64,000 nt of DNA from Marsupella aquatica (Eukaryota > Marchantiophyta). A program made the translations under genes and the position numbers. Every line of letters starts with the position of its first letter. Position 1 is the stretch's first letter. The notes beneath the pieces were generated by a model, which was not told the origin of the DNA, searched no databases, and saw nothing but the letters and a program-made list of their open reading frames with translations. Location: the NCBI GenBank assembly GCA_973895155.1, contig OZ316894.1, forward strand, positions 12,710,001 to 12,774,000, given 5' to 3'. Shown here piece after piece: positions 49,233 to 60,300 of this stretch.

Positions 49233-51029
49233 TGATAATCAAGAAGAGATCGCTAGAAATGTTGACATTTGAGAATGGGAAGTTAATAATAATTTGGATG
49301 GAGACTTGTACAGGAAGAATTAGAGTCACATTTAACGCAGAAATTGTAATGCGGCCAATTAAGAATTCTCTATAACATTGGTGGATGGAAATTCCCCAAG
49401 TGATGTATGCGGCAGTAGGCCCAAAGTAGTGGAGTTGAAGAATCCACCCTTGATTGGCTGATTAAATTTGAAGTCATTCCATTCAGAGGCACCAAAGGAA
49501 TGTAGGAAATTGATTAAGAGATGGAAAACTAAAGTTGAAATAATTAAGGAAAATTTGAAAACGGAGGATTTCCTCACACTAAGATTGGAGAATCTTTTTA
49601 AAGAATCAGATTACTTGAAAGTTAGACAATACATTCAATCCAGGTGACAGGTTGGATTGGAAACCTATGAGAGTTGGACCACTGTCTCTAGTAATTAATT
49701 GGACGGAAATTTAGTTCGGAGTTGATCAAAAGGCTCTCACTCGACAGACAAAATTCAACGGCCAAAAAGAATAGGGTTGGCTTCTCTAGAAATTACAAAA
49801 GTTGTTACTACTTGATTGTCAAAAGGTCGGATCGCAAACAAAAGGTGAAAAAAAGCAAATGAAGAGGTAGATTACTTAATCCATAAACAAAAGAGATTTG
49901 ATGAAGTTAGAAGAGGTTTTGGAGGGTTGATTGATTGTTAGAATTGGCAAAAGATCATCTCCAACAATTAATAGGTCTCTCCACCGACGACAAGATGTGC
50001 ACCACTTGCCTCACCATCAAGGCCAATGTTGCGTTGAAACTTGTGGTTGGGGATGCTCTAGCTATTGAAGATCGGGCCTGATAAAGGCCATACCTAGGTA
50101 GAGGCTAGCATGGGACACTCGGGATCCGCATTTCTTTTCTTTTGACCCTTTGGCCCAAAGAAGTTAGGGGTTTTTTAATTCAATTTGGAGAATTATAAGA
50201 ACTATATGGGTTTTAATATTCTATAAAGTTAGAGATTGAAAATAGTAAAAATTAACTTTATTTTCTTAAGTTTAAGGGTGTTTTTTATTTGAAAACTCAG
50301 TGCGTTGGCGTGTGGACTTAAAGTAGGGGTCTCCTCGTGTAAGCTACGTGCTCCTGGTTGCGATCGAGACCAATAACAAGTAATTTTTGAAGCGCACAAT
50401 CTCACTTCTTTATTTTAGTTTTTTCTTTCAGATTACAATGGCTGCCCCTGAGTTGGCAACTTGTGATAGTCTGGTTGCTAGTTCCTGCCGCGAGCCACTA
50501 CCTCTCTATCATCAAGCTCTAACCTCTCAAGTGGCTATTGAAACTACAAACAACCGCACCTTCTTAAGCTCTCATTCTCAAACTACAATCATTCTCAAAG
50601 CTTACCTGCCATCTCACCTAGCAAGTTACCTCCAAGCCTCTATCTCTCACAGTATATGAGTAACAACAGAATTCCACTTCCTACCAACAAATGAATAGAT
50701 ATTCAACTTTGAGCAAACCCCACAAACTCTTAGAACTACCCACTCCATAATGAACAACCCCAACTGACTTGTTGCCCAGCTCTTGCATACTTTTCAATTA
50801 GCAATATTCTTGCCCGACAAGTCACTGCCAAGCACTCCTCAACCAACCATCTAGCCTCATAGTCGACTGATGATGAGTCACCAGCCAATCGGATCTCCAT
50901 TGTATCCAACATTGCAACCTGTCCAGCTTTGCATAGGTGTAACTGACTGGCAACGAGTCACCAATCAGCTGCACTATAAAGGTAAATCCCAGGCCAAAAT
51001 ATTTTGGCACGACAACATGATATGGGACT

Positions 51030-51075
51030 GGATCATGTCTCCTCGTTTGATATTTTTGTCCTTTGGCAGTGTGAA
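51030..51075. repeat. dispersed repeat family, inverted copy
   Basis: TCATGTCTCC.CGTTTGA..TTTTTGTCCTTTGGCA matches the reverse complement of blocks at 7650-7700 and 55485-55520. Confidence 0.5.
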
Positions 51076-51309
51076 TATATACCAAGACTCTGAAATACTA
51101 AACAGGGAGCCCATGAGTGCCTAGGAGTGCAAGGCAAATAGACATTGCATAGTAACCAAGACAAACATTCAGTGCAATTGGCAATATCCACGTACATTTT
51201 TGTACCGGGGGCGAGGCCTTAGAGAGAATTATTATAAGTGTTGCCCAAAGTGCAGCTCACTAGCCTAACTATTTGGGCAGCCTATGTCTCATTGATGAGC
51301 CCTCCTCCA

Positions 51310-51606
51310 TGTTAAACATTTATTCTTAGTCTAGGGTTATGACTGTAACTGTAGTTAGGGCTAACCATAGTCACAGAGACTAAGTTAGGTTAACTAGGTT
51401 GAACACTATATCTCAAACGGTGTATGCTTGGATAGAAGGAATTGAGGCTCATTGTTACAGAGCCAGTTGAGAGATAGGGAGATATTGTATTGCGGAGACT
51501 CGATATGGCCGACAGGCCTAGAGTGCAATAAAGCTCTCATGTGTTCCTATGGACGTAACCTCAACTGAAGTGAACCTTGTATCTCTCTATGTTGACTACT
51601 TCAGAG
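51310..51606 (+). mobile_element. second LTR-like block, truncated at its 3' end
   Basis: A diverged relative of the 45861-46209 block beginning TGTTAAACAT and sharing GTTAGGGCTAACC, GCTTGGATAG, AGTTGAGAGAT.GGGAGA and CTAGAGTGCAATAAAGCTC. Similarity stops after TTGACTACTT, short of the 3' terminus. The divergence argues against the two blocks being LTRs of one recent element. Confidence 0.55.
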
Positions 51607-51689
51607 GCAAAATACCCACTACTGGAGAGAAAGGGGAAAGATCCTCATTCCCGAGAATTCCAACCATAACAATAGAACCGAAAGCCCAC

Positions 51690-51830
51690 CAACAAAAAAG
51701 TAGACAATATCCTTACTCAGCGGAAATTGGAAAGCCTAGTAGAGATTTAGAGTAAATTGCAGAGGAGTGTCATGCAGAGGTCTAAAGGCCTTAAAACCTA
51801 CAACCTCGGCCCTACAAAGAAGACTGAAAA
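51690..51830. repeat. dispersed repeat family (partial copy)
   Basis: AGTAAATTGCAGAGGAGTGTC and GGCCTTAAAACC..CAACCTCGGCCCTAC match blocks at about 7880-7955 in the same orientation. Confidence 0.5.
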
Positions 51831-53564
51831 CATGAATACTCTAAAGTGCAATGGACACTGATTGCCACAAATGGTTGATTGTAGCATGTAAGCAAATAGC
51901 TTACTCTTATGAGTAAGAAAACCACACTTATGTAGCAAAGGTAGTCCCTAGCCAGCCAAAACGTGTTAATAAAATACATTTTGGGGGCTACTGTAGTCTT
52001 TTGGCTAGCAAACTCGTTAGCCATCGGGAGTCTTAGAAATGCACATTAAATATTAAAGTCAGCAAATATCAAAAGGAATTGAAAATCACTATTGACTCGC
52101 TAACAACACTCCTCCCTATCGAAAAGAAATCGGGTTTGCTCGCTCATACATTGCTTCGTCTTGGTCACATTATTAGTTAGTTTTATGTACATGTCAGGTG
52201 GGAGTAGGATTGCGTGAGATCGTTGAGGGATTTGCACAGTGCATCATGGGTTGGTGCTCGGAGTGTGATTACCCCGCCAGGTAATGGATTGCGGAGACGT
52301 GGTCTACTACTGGACCACGCTCCCCAAGCAAAGGTTGATTTTGAGAGCACCGGGCGTGCTGCTGTCACTGTTGGTGGCAACCTAGAATAAGGCGCGTCCT
52401 GCCTAAGCTGGACTCCGCAGCTGCAGCAAAAGCAAGCAGATCGTGAACACGAGCAGCAGCAGACGTATTTCACCCATCGCTCTATGTTAAGCTACTGTCG
52501 CTGACCTCCTCTGATGATAGAGATCTGTAAGAAAAGGCACCCTGCCTGGCGTTGGTGTCGCCACCACAGGATGTAACCAATATAAATTTGATTCTTCAAC
52601 GCCCTCTGAGACCGCGGTTGGACCTCCTTTCAATCTGGTCGCTCCAATAATGATCCAGGTCCCCATCAAATGATCTCTCAAATCAGCTTCAATTTTCGAA
52701 TTCTTGTAACAATTTCATCCCGAGCTTCTTGTCATCGACATGCTTGTTACTGTCGAATCGATCTTGAAATGTTCGAATGTTTAGGTATCGACACTGGACT
52801 CTTCAAAATGGTATAAGAAGAATTTCATTGATCCTTCTCAATCCTCTCGATTCTGATCTCGAGTGTCCATCATATCCTTACTGATTGAATCAATTTCATT
52901 TTTCCAATTCCGAACCTGTCCCTCAATTTTTCGGAAGGTAATGCGAATCCGTTGGCTATTGTGATCAACCACTCTTATCCTTTCGGATCGTCAATCTTCC
53001 AAACCCTTCTTGTCAACGTGACCAATCTTTTCGAAGAAACCCACAATCAGTTAGTTAATAGTTGACGAGTGAACCGAAGCTGAAATCTAACGCTTGTACA
53101 TGTCTAAGTCAAGATCAATATGCCGGTTGGAGCAAAAAAATCTGAGCGAATTAAAGCAGTTGACTACATGATAGCAAAAGAAGCATTCTCCCTTTGATGA
53201 ATACTCTTGGGCAAATAATTCACCTTGAACCTTTCAAATACCTAGATTTTGCTGTCTCACGTCTATTGGATTGTATTGCCTAGAACGTAACCAAAATATC
53301 CGGCAATTACGGATAGTGAATTCACAATGCTCAGAGAGCAATAATTTAGGCACTGACCATCAAGAGAGGTGAATTGTGCAGGATGCGACGTCAGCATATC
53401 ATACTCACATTGAGTCGCGAAAGAACTTCGCTTCATGGCAGTTTATTGAGAATAATTTGTTTCCTTGCATTGCTAAGTTGATTGATCTCTAGCGACGGCA
53501 TTTGTGAAATTCCTTTCGTCCGTGTCTAGTGGAGCGGCCCTCTTCCCTTGAGACTCGCACGGAT

Positions 53565-53840
53565 CCTTGTCCAGTATGGGGAGTCTGGGACACTTGAGCA
53601 ACAGGAATCGCAAAATCTTAGGTGTGGACTAGATGGTTTTGCGTTAGTGAAGATGTGGAGGGATCATGATCATCATGCTTGATTGCGTAACCCCACAGGA
53701 ACTCTGTCCTGAATTCGGAATTTGGGCCACTTGAGCCACATGCATTGGAATTCTTCGATCTTGGCCTACGGAGAAGATAGTTTTCCGTTTTCAAAGATCT
53801 GTGAGGGATTTCGATCATCTTTCTTGATGGCGTGAACAGG
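53565..53840. repeat. imperfect ~138 bp tandem duplication
   Basis: Two copies start near 53565 and 53704 and share GGG.CACTTGAGC.ACA, TTTTGCGTT / TTTTCCGTT, GTG.GGGAT..CGATCAT and CTTGAT.GCGT. Divergence is high. Confidence 0.6.
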
Positions 53841-54149
53841 CAATCCCTCGAGCCCGCCTTCTTGTTCCCCGGGAGTTTAGCAACTGTTCAACGAACTAAC
53901 GTCAGTTAAAGAGGGGGTTGGTCATATATGGGCATAGCCTGGGGTAGCTTCTGGTCTTTAAAACATGTGTGTCTTAGCCAAATTGGAGCAAGTCATACTT
54001 GTTTACTGTCACAGGCGTGGACTGTTTGATTCAGCGTCCTCTGTGCTTTCTGATTACCCCGTGCCCAGACAATTTGTTCGCCATGTTCTGCTGTGTCCAT
54101 TTTCTCTTCTCCTGGTGGCGTAAGACATCATTCTCCTCTTGTGTTGCAG

Positions 54150-54540
54150 GAGGAGTTCACAATGGGGAAAAAACTTGGAGAGGGTTTCGGGACGGTATAC
54201 AGAGCTACTTTCGCGAAGAAGCAGGCAGGAAAGGTAGAGATCGCTGTCCAGCACGATACGAGAAAGTCAGTATCAAATCATAAAGAGCTGCCGTTTGTTC
54301 TCCTTTCTCCACATTTAAGAGGGAGGGAGAATTCGGGGTTTTGTCATCTATGTATGCAAAATCTAGCATAACTATTGTAGAGTTTGCTTCATAGACTTGG
54401 AAGAGACAGTTTGAATGAGGTTCAACGTGTCTCTCCAACCTGCAGAACCAGAATTTGGTGGTAAAGAAAGCACCTGAGTATGGGGCGGGGAGGTCTGGAT
54501 GTTCTTTCGTAAACTTTAGAGTTGGAATCTTTCGACTTCA
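54150..54540 (+). pseudogene. fragment of an STN8-like (state-transition family) protein kinase, N-lobe only
   Basis: After an acceptor (GTGTTGCAG) the frame reads EEFTMGKKLGEGFGTVYRAT. After a second acceptor at 54445 it reads NQNLVVKKAPEYGAG. These match the glycine loop and the lysine strand (family form LVLKKATEYGA) of thylakoid STN8-type kinases, which phosphorylate photosystem II proteins. The glycine loop is one residue short of the normal GEGSFGxVY. After PEYGAG the similarity ends, and no HRD, DFG or C-lobe was found before FTSHi5. The segment joining the two blocks has no clean donor in phase. Most likely a truncated, decaying gene copy. Confidence 0.5.
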
Positions 54541-55439
54541 GCAGGAGAATTTTGTAGCTTTCAGAAATCAGGAGAAATTTCTCGAGAGAGGTCACAATTC
54601 GTGGAAGCTTTCCGAGGAGACATTGAAATACCTTTTGTATCCCAAACTGGTTATGGCAGGCATGTGTTTAACAATCTGATGGTGTCATGCTCTGAATTTT
54701 GATCAGGTTCAGCTTCATCCTGATTACTATAGTATTGACTCAAATGTCCGAACAGGGAATCCGCACCATAAAGCACCCAACTTTCCGCCTCCGATTACTA
54801 CCCTCTCCAAATAATATGGAACAAAGAGATAAAGCGATGGTCACAAACGTGAAAGGAGATCGTTTGGGCAATACAACACACACCAGGTTATCACACGGGG
54901 TCTCTCATCATTAGCATTGGTCATGATGATCATTTTGATGATACTCAAGGACGATGTCATGGAAGCAGTGGATTAGTGGCCTTACTAAATACCGGCAGCC
55001 ATTTAAGCAGACTAACTATTAGCGGACAGAACATCTCAGGCATGAGAAAATGTGGAGTAATTTGTGGTGCGAGTGAGACAGACGTAAAAAGTCGGTTCCT
55101 AGGGCGGACAAGAAGTACGGGAATAGGGTTTTCTCAAACATTGCAGCGATGGGAGCTGACGAACGAGGTGTTATCCAAGGGGGAATAGTTTACAGGTCAC
55201 CAATGTTGGAGTCTGCCGATAGGAATTGAAAAAGGAGGGCAGAGGCAGTTGCCAGGTTCTCACATGACGGAATCTGGCAATACCAATGCCAATCTTAGTC
55301 ATCTGCAAGTGGGCCTGTTATTTACTTTATTAAAAACACTTGAGGGAGTTTACACAAACCCCGCGTATTGAAGGGTACAATTTTTCCACATCGGCTGAGC
55401 TGACAAGAAGAAACTACTGGACCAAGAACTGAGAAAGAG

Positions 55440-55740
55440 AATATAAGAGAATCAAGTCTAGAAAAATATAAATTAACAGTACCAAAGGACAAAAGGGTCA
55501 AACTGGGAGACCTGATGCCAAAGATAGAGGACCCGATGAAGGGGAGAACAAAGGGGGGAAACCAAAGAAGACGAAAGCGCCAAGTAAGCTCCAGAATCTT
55601 CCACACCGTCAAAAAATACTAAAACCCTATTAAGTAGCAAACTGAACTAAAGCCCTATCTGAGCAGCGAACTTTGAGTAAAATGCATACGAGAGTCACCA
55701 TGAGGAATTTGCCTAAAGAGAGAAACCGTATATAGGTAGT
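55440..55740. repeat. dispersed repeat family (copy 2)
   Basis: Same orientation as 7540-8060. Shared words are CCAAAGGACAAAAGGGTCAAA, CTGGGAGACCTGAT, GATGAAGGGGAG and AGTAAAATGCATACGAGAGTCA. Confidence 0.55.
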
Positions 55741-55848
55741 ATGTGTCACAAAATCAAGAGTCAAAAGATTCCTAATGAAGTAAAGTGTATATCAGTAGAT
55801 TCGTTCTTTAGATCACCTCTTGAGGGGGTGCAAGAACTTGTACTCTCA

Positions 55849-55930
55849 ACCACGACACACCAGCATGTCGCAACAAAAGTCAATCTCCATAACCACGACA
55901 CACCAGCATGTCACAACAAAAGTCAAGTGG
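55849..55930. repeat. 43-bp tandem duplication
   Basis: ACCACGACACACCAGCATGT plus C.CAACAAAAGTCAA occurs at about 55849 and 55892, differing at one internal base plus the spacer. Confidence 0.85.
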
Positions 55931-56845
55931 CCCCACTTTTTTGTTCATTAATTCTTGTCAACTATTTGTTATGTCCCAGGTATTGTTGTTCAGTCTGATA
56001 CGTCGTTCCCACATGTATTCTCTGTAGATTCAGCTTAAATTCTGCTCAAAGGGACCTCCACAACTTTGACTTCATCCCCTGCCTACGGTAGTATGTGAAA
56101 CTGTTCTTCTCACGCATGCAATTTGAATCCAGTTTTCGAGATGTACATTGTTGCTGAGTCTCAAAGATTCGTCTTACAGTGAACACTACTGGAAGATTCA
56201 CCTTACAGTGAATGTTCAGGCTCGGTGAGCGGGTCTCGGAAGGGTTACTTGAACACATTGCCTAGTAGTACCTTCGGGAAGAAGATCATGCACTTTGCTT
56301 TAGTGAAACGAAACTGGCACCAGTCCTGGATCAACGCTTCTCCGGTCTACGCATCTAACGGACGTTCGGAGCACAAAGGAACTTCATCGGCATAATAACT
56401 ACAGGTACGTTTTACCTGAATACGTAAGATGTTTCGGTTCGAAATGTCCACGCTCCTGTGTGGAAAATGAATTTTATGTCTCCGTTCACTTATCAGACCT
56501 GCGTATAATCCTTTTGAGGACATAAAGCTACTTGTACTTTAAGATTCAACCTCCTCAATTCCCCTTTCGTGGGAGATCTTATCAGAGGGTGAGCAGCAAA
56601 TTCTACAAGAAGCTTTAGGCTGTTCCCGGTGACTCTCTGTGCTGTGTCGTCCCCTTATGAGAGCAATGGACAGCGTGTGAGAGAAATCGCAGACACACAA
56701 CATCCACGCTCATAGCAACTACATGTGGCCTCTGTTCCTTCCTTTGTCTGTCAGGCTAGGGCAGCCGTATAACCGCCTAGTAGTTCATGTTGATTCAAAA
56801 TTTGCTAAGATCTCCTTGGAAAATTGTCGTGGATGTATCAGCACT

Positions 56846-56953
56846 GATCGTGACCAAGATGGTGTACTCAGAACACTTTGAATAGTTCCAAGATAAAGCG
56901 ATCGTGACCAAGATGGTGTACTCAGAACACTTTGAATAGTTCCAAGATAAAGC
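56846..56953. repeat. exact 54-bp tandem duplication
   Basis: Both copies start GATCGTGACCAAGATGGTGT and end CCAAGATAAAGC. They are identical across 54 bases (56846-56899, 56900-56953). The period is a multiple of three, but no known protein covers it. Confidence 0.92.
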
Positions 56954-57354
56954 GAAATCACCATGAATGCTAGTACAGACACTACCAAAAAATGGTTACT
57001 CATCGATTCTGTTCTGGATAATTAAAAGCTAAACGAGTACAATGTATTGCATCTTCTACCTTAATGTGACATCAGTTATTCTCCGTTGTTTCGCTGGTGC
57101 ACTTGATTTCCTTCTCCTACTAACTCTTCATATGTAGCGTGGATACACGCATTTCCGCAGCATCTATCCCAGCTGAATAATTAGGTCCACAAGAGCAACC
57201 CGTGGGCATGTACTAGGCACTCAATAGGCGTCCGTTTGACCTTAATTTCACTCTAGGTCGCACTGAAAATTGCAGTGACCTCTGTTCCTTCTTCAAGTAG
57301 CTCATAGTCAACTCCCGCAAAAATGAACTTTGAGACCTTTGGAAAAAGATGCAA

Positions 57355-60300
57355 TCAAACAACAGCAGAAAAACTAGATTCTTTCCCTGATCTCCCGGTA
57401 CCATTTGTGGACATACCCACAATCTGCAGTAAGTTGAACAAGTACGCTTGTTAGAGAAGATACAAGACAAATGTCAAAAAGGCTAGCACGGACAATGTCA
57501 AACATAGATCGGAGAGCTCCTCGAGAACCAGAAGATATGAAGTGCCGTGCTTCCAAGACCCATGGATCTCGTGAGCAGGATAAGACATACCTCAGTGTGG
57601 GTAAAAGGAACGAGCGAGAAGGGTGCCTCCTCGAACACTGCTCCCTTTTCCTCCAAGATCATTCTCAAGTCCTGTATTAATGCTCCTTCATGTCAGCTCT
57701 ACTGTCAACGACTAGAGGAAATTGCTACAAAAATCTTAGCAAAAGAGAAATCCCCGCGCGTCCCTCACCCACTTAGTGAGAACAGCAATCCTCTCGCCGG
57801 ACAGATATTATTGTTCTTGTTTCTTTTTCCTTCAAAAATACTATGTTCGTAGACCTTCACTATTTATGATGGGGTACATAAAGTGCCATCTGTGGCTCAC
57901 CTAGCAGATTACAGGAAAGTTGAAGACCGTGTGGGGGAAGAAGCTTTCTGGTGTGCGTGTGTGTGCACGCGCGCGCGCATTTGGGGAGGGGTAGCTAGAG
58001 GAAAAGAGAAGTGGTAAATTTAAGTTTTCTGCATAAATAATGAAAATTGTGGCTCAAGGTTAGGCAAACTCTGTAAGTCTCTCCAATTGTTTCCCCTTAG
58101 CGATCGGGTTGCTTGTTCAACTCTAAACCCCAAACCCTAAGACCTGAGGAGAAAAGACCAAATTATCCGAGCTTTTGAAGGAGTGAAAAGTGTCATCACG
58201 TTTGGATCTAATATTTTAGTACTGTTGAGAAATTTCACTTACCTGACGGTTCAGGACATCAAACTCGAGGAGATGCTCTAGCATTGCTTCCAATGCTGGC
58301 TGATTCTGTTCAAGCATATGAGATGCCTTCTCACAAGCGCTGAAGAACAACTGAGCAAACAACAGAGGCTGTGAAAATCCTGTTTCTGACCAGTTCTGTT
58401 GAAAATGTTATCCCAAAGAAGCGATACAAGTATAACCAAAGGTGAGGATGCATAGAGTGTCGACAGTGCAATCGGCCAACGGCTGTTACGTCATTTCTTA
58501 GAATTTCACAAATTACTTTCTGCTTCGTACTACTGAAGCACAACTGAGGTCTTTCACTAGTCGATAAGACCTCAGTTGTGCTTTTAGTACGTCGAAGGAT
58601 CTCTTTAATTATAACGACCTTAGAATAAGGGGACCGCTCTAACTTTAGAAAGGCGACGAGGGAAAAAAATTCTCAATTCCTACATGATTGATCTTTCCGG
58701 CAACCTCTTCCTCATGCTTATCACCCATCGCTAAAGAATTTGCCTGCAAAGGTATTCACATCAATAAATCGTGGTGAATCAACAATTCTTATTCTCATAA
58801 CAATCTATGAAAGATACGATTGAACGACTTATGGATATCAGTTTTATACACACGTCTTGTCATGCCCGAAATTCTCGAACAGGAACAACATATTAACCAA
58901 GAGGAAGAATGAATTTAAAGACATCGAACTATGGGAGATAACAAGACTGGTCGCGTGGACACATACTGAGCCATCCATCATGTAGATCATTGGGCTATCA
59001 TCAGGAGCCCAACCATACTCCATAACCATACGTGTGGCAACCTGCAAAAAAAAATTCTCAGCAAAAAGATAGAAGCAACTGCAATTGAGATTGATGCAAA
59101 ACGGAAGGCATAATACAGTTGTCTATTTGATTCAGATTGAGTTTCATTTAGCTTTTTTTTTAAACATTTAGCCCAAATCTCATCCCAAGGAGGCGACGAT
59201 TAGGAACTCCCATTCCTCAAACAAAGTGGTTTTTCACAATAGGTACTTGTTCCATATATTTTTCATTCTCCCTGTTCATTGGGACCATGGAAACCCCACA
59301 CACCCTATAACATCCCTTGCATGGAGTAAGAGTACTCTGCCAGATTGGAAGAAAGAGAAAGTTGAGGGATACATTCCAACTAAGTGATAGGTTATTCAAT
59401 AAAGTCCAAACTCTTTCAAAGTAAGCAGCCACTTTTGCAGAAATTCCACTGTTATCCTCTAACCAAAAACACTAGCGTATGACGTTGTTCTGGTTGCAAA
59501 GAAAAGGCATTTAAGCCCCCTAGCTTTTTACAACAGAAGGTACAAACTTACCTCTTTTGCTCTCTCCAGCTCAGACTTGCATAAACTGTTGTTTTCACCA
59601 AACGGAAGGAGCATTCGAGAGGCTACCAAAGATCCAAAATATGAGACGAGTTCTTTCTCGCAATAAGAACGAGTAAGCGCTCCTGTTTCTTCGTAGCCTC
59701 CTGCCACTTTCTTTGTGAACTTGGTGAAGGCAATTCCCTACAATTGAGCTTAAATAGTTATAAGAGGAAGATAAAAGTTACGATTATCCTTCATAAAGTT
59801 AAACACACGGCCGAATTGCGCTCCCTCACATATCTGACATATGTCTTGATGCCAAAAATTGATTATCCAGCATCTATTTCAAACGAGCCAGACTTTAATC
59901 AAATTTCTCCTGGTATTCAACTGTAAGCTGACAGAAATGGCACAGGAGCAGAGAACTTACCTCCCAGGAGGTCGGGTCAAGCCAAATCATATCAACTTGA
60001 TCAAAATCTGGGAGAAGAAGAGCAATCAATCCTTTTCCAGCTGCCCAGACAGCATGTGGAAATTTGAACTCCCTTGTCCACTGCAAAACAAACTTGGTAG
60101 TTCTCATCAGACAAAGTATCCTGTAGATGAAACAAGCAGAATGAATTGTACAGAACTAACTATTCTGGTATTTCCATTGAGAGTCAGCAGAAGGCAAATA
60201 GGAGTCAGTTGACAGTTGCAAAGTTTGCCATGTATGTAATACAAAAATAAATCAAAAACAGCGAGACAATCAGTCGTACCACATATGGAGGATCGTAGAA

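Larger units (their letters stand above)
40955..54149. other. large repeat-dominated region without intact genes
   Basis: 13 kb between the AAC promoter and the kinase fragment. The AAC 5' side (41-43.5 kb) is GC-richer and has a purine-rich block at 43320-43435. Its long frames (for example 42290-42931) are basic, low-complexity and unlike any known family. From 43.5 kb onward the DNA is AT-rich debris: tandem duplications, LTR-like blocks at 45.86 and 51.31 kb, homopolymer G and C runs, a strong foldback at 49.2 kb and dispersed repeats. A GC-rich island at 52.2-52.5 kb has competing frames on both strands and remains unexplained. Confidence 0.5.
54541..57354. other. intergenic, no gene recognised
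   Basis: Left of the FTSHi5 stop codon. Contains a dispersed-family copy at 55440-55740, a 43-bp doublet at 55849-55930 and an exact 54-bp tandem duplication at 56846-56953. No protein-like frame was found. Confidence 0.5.
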
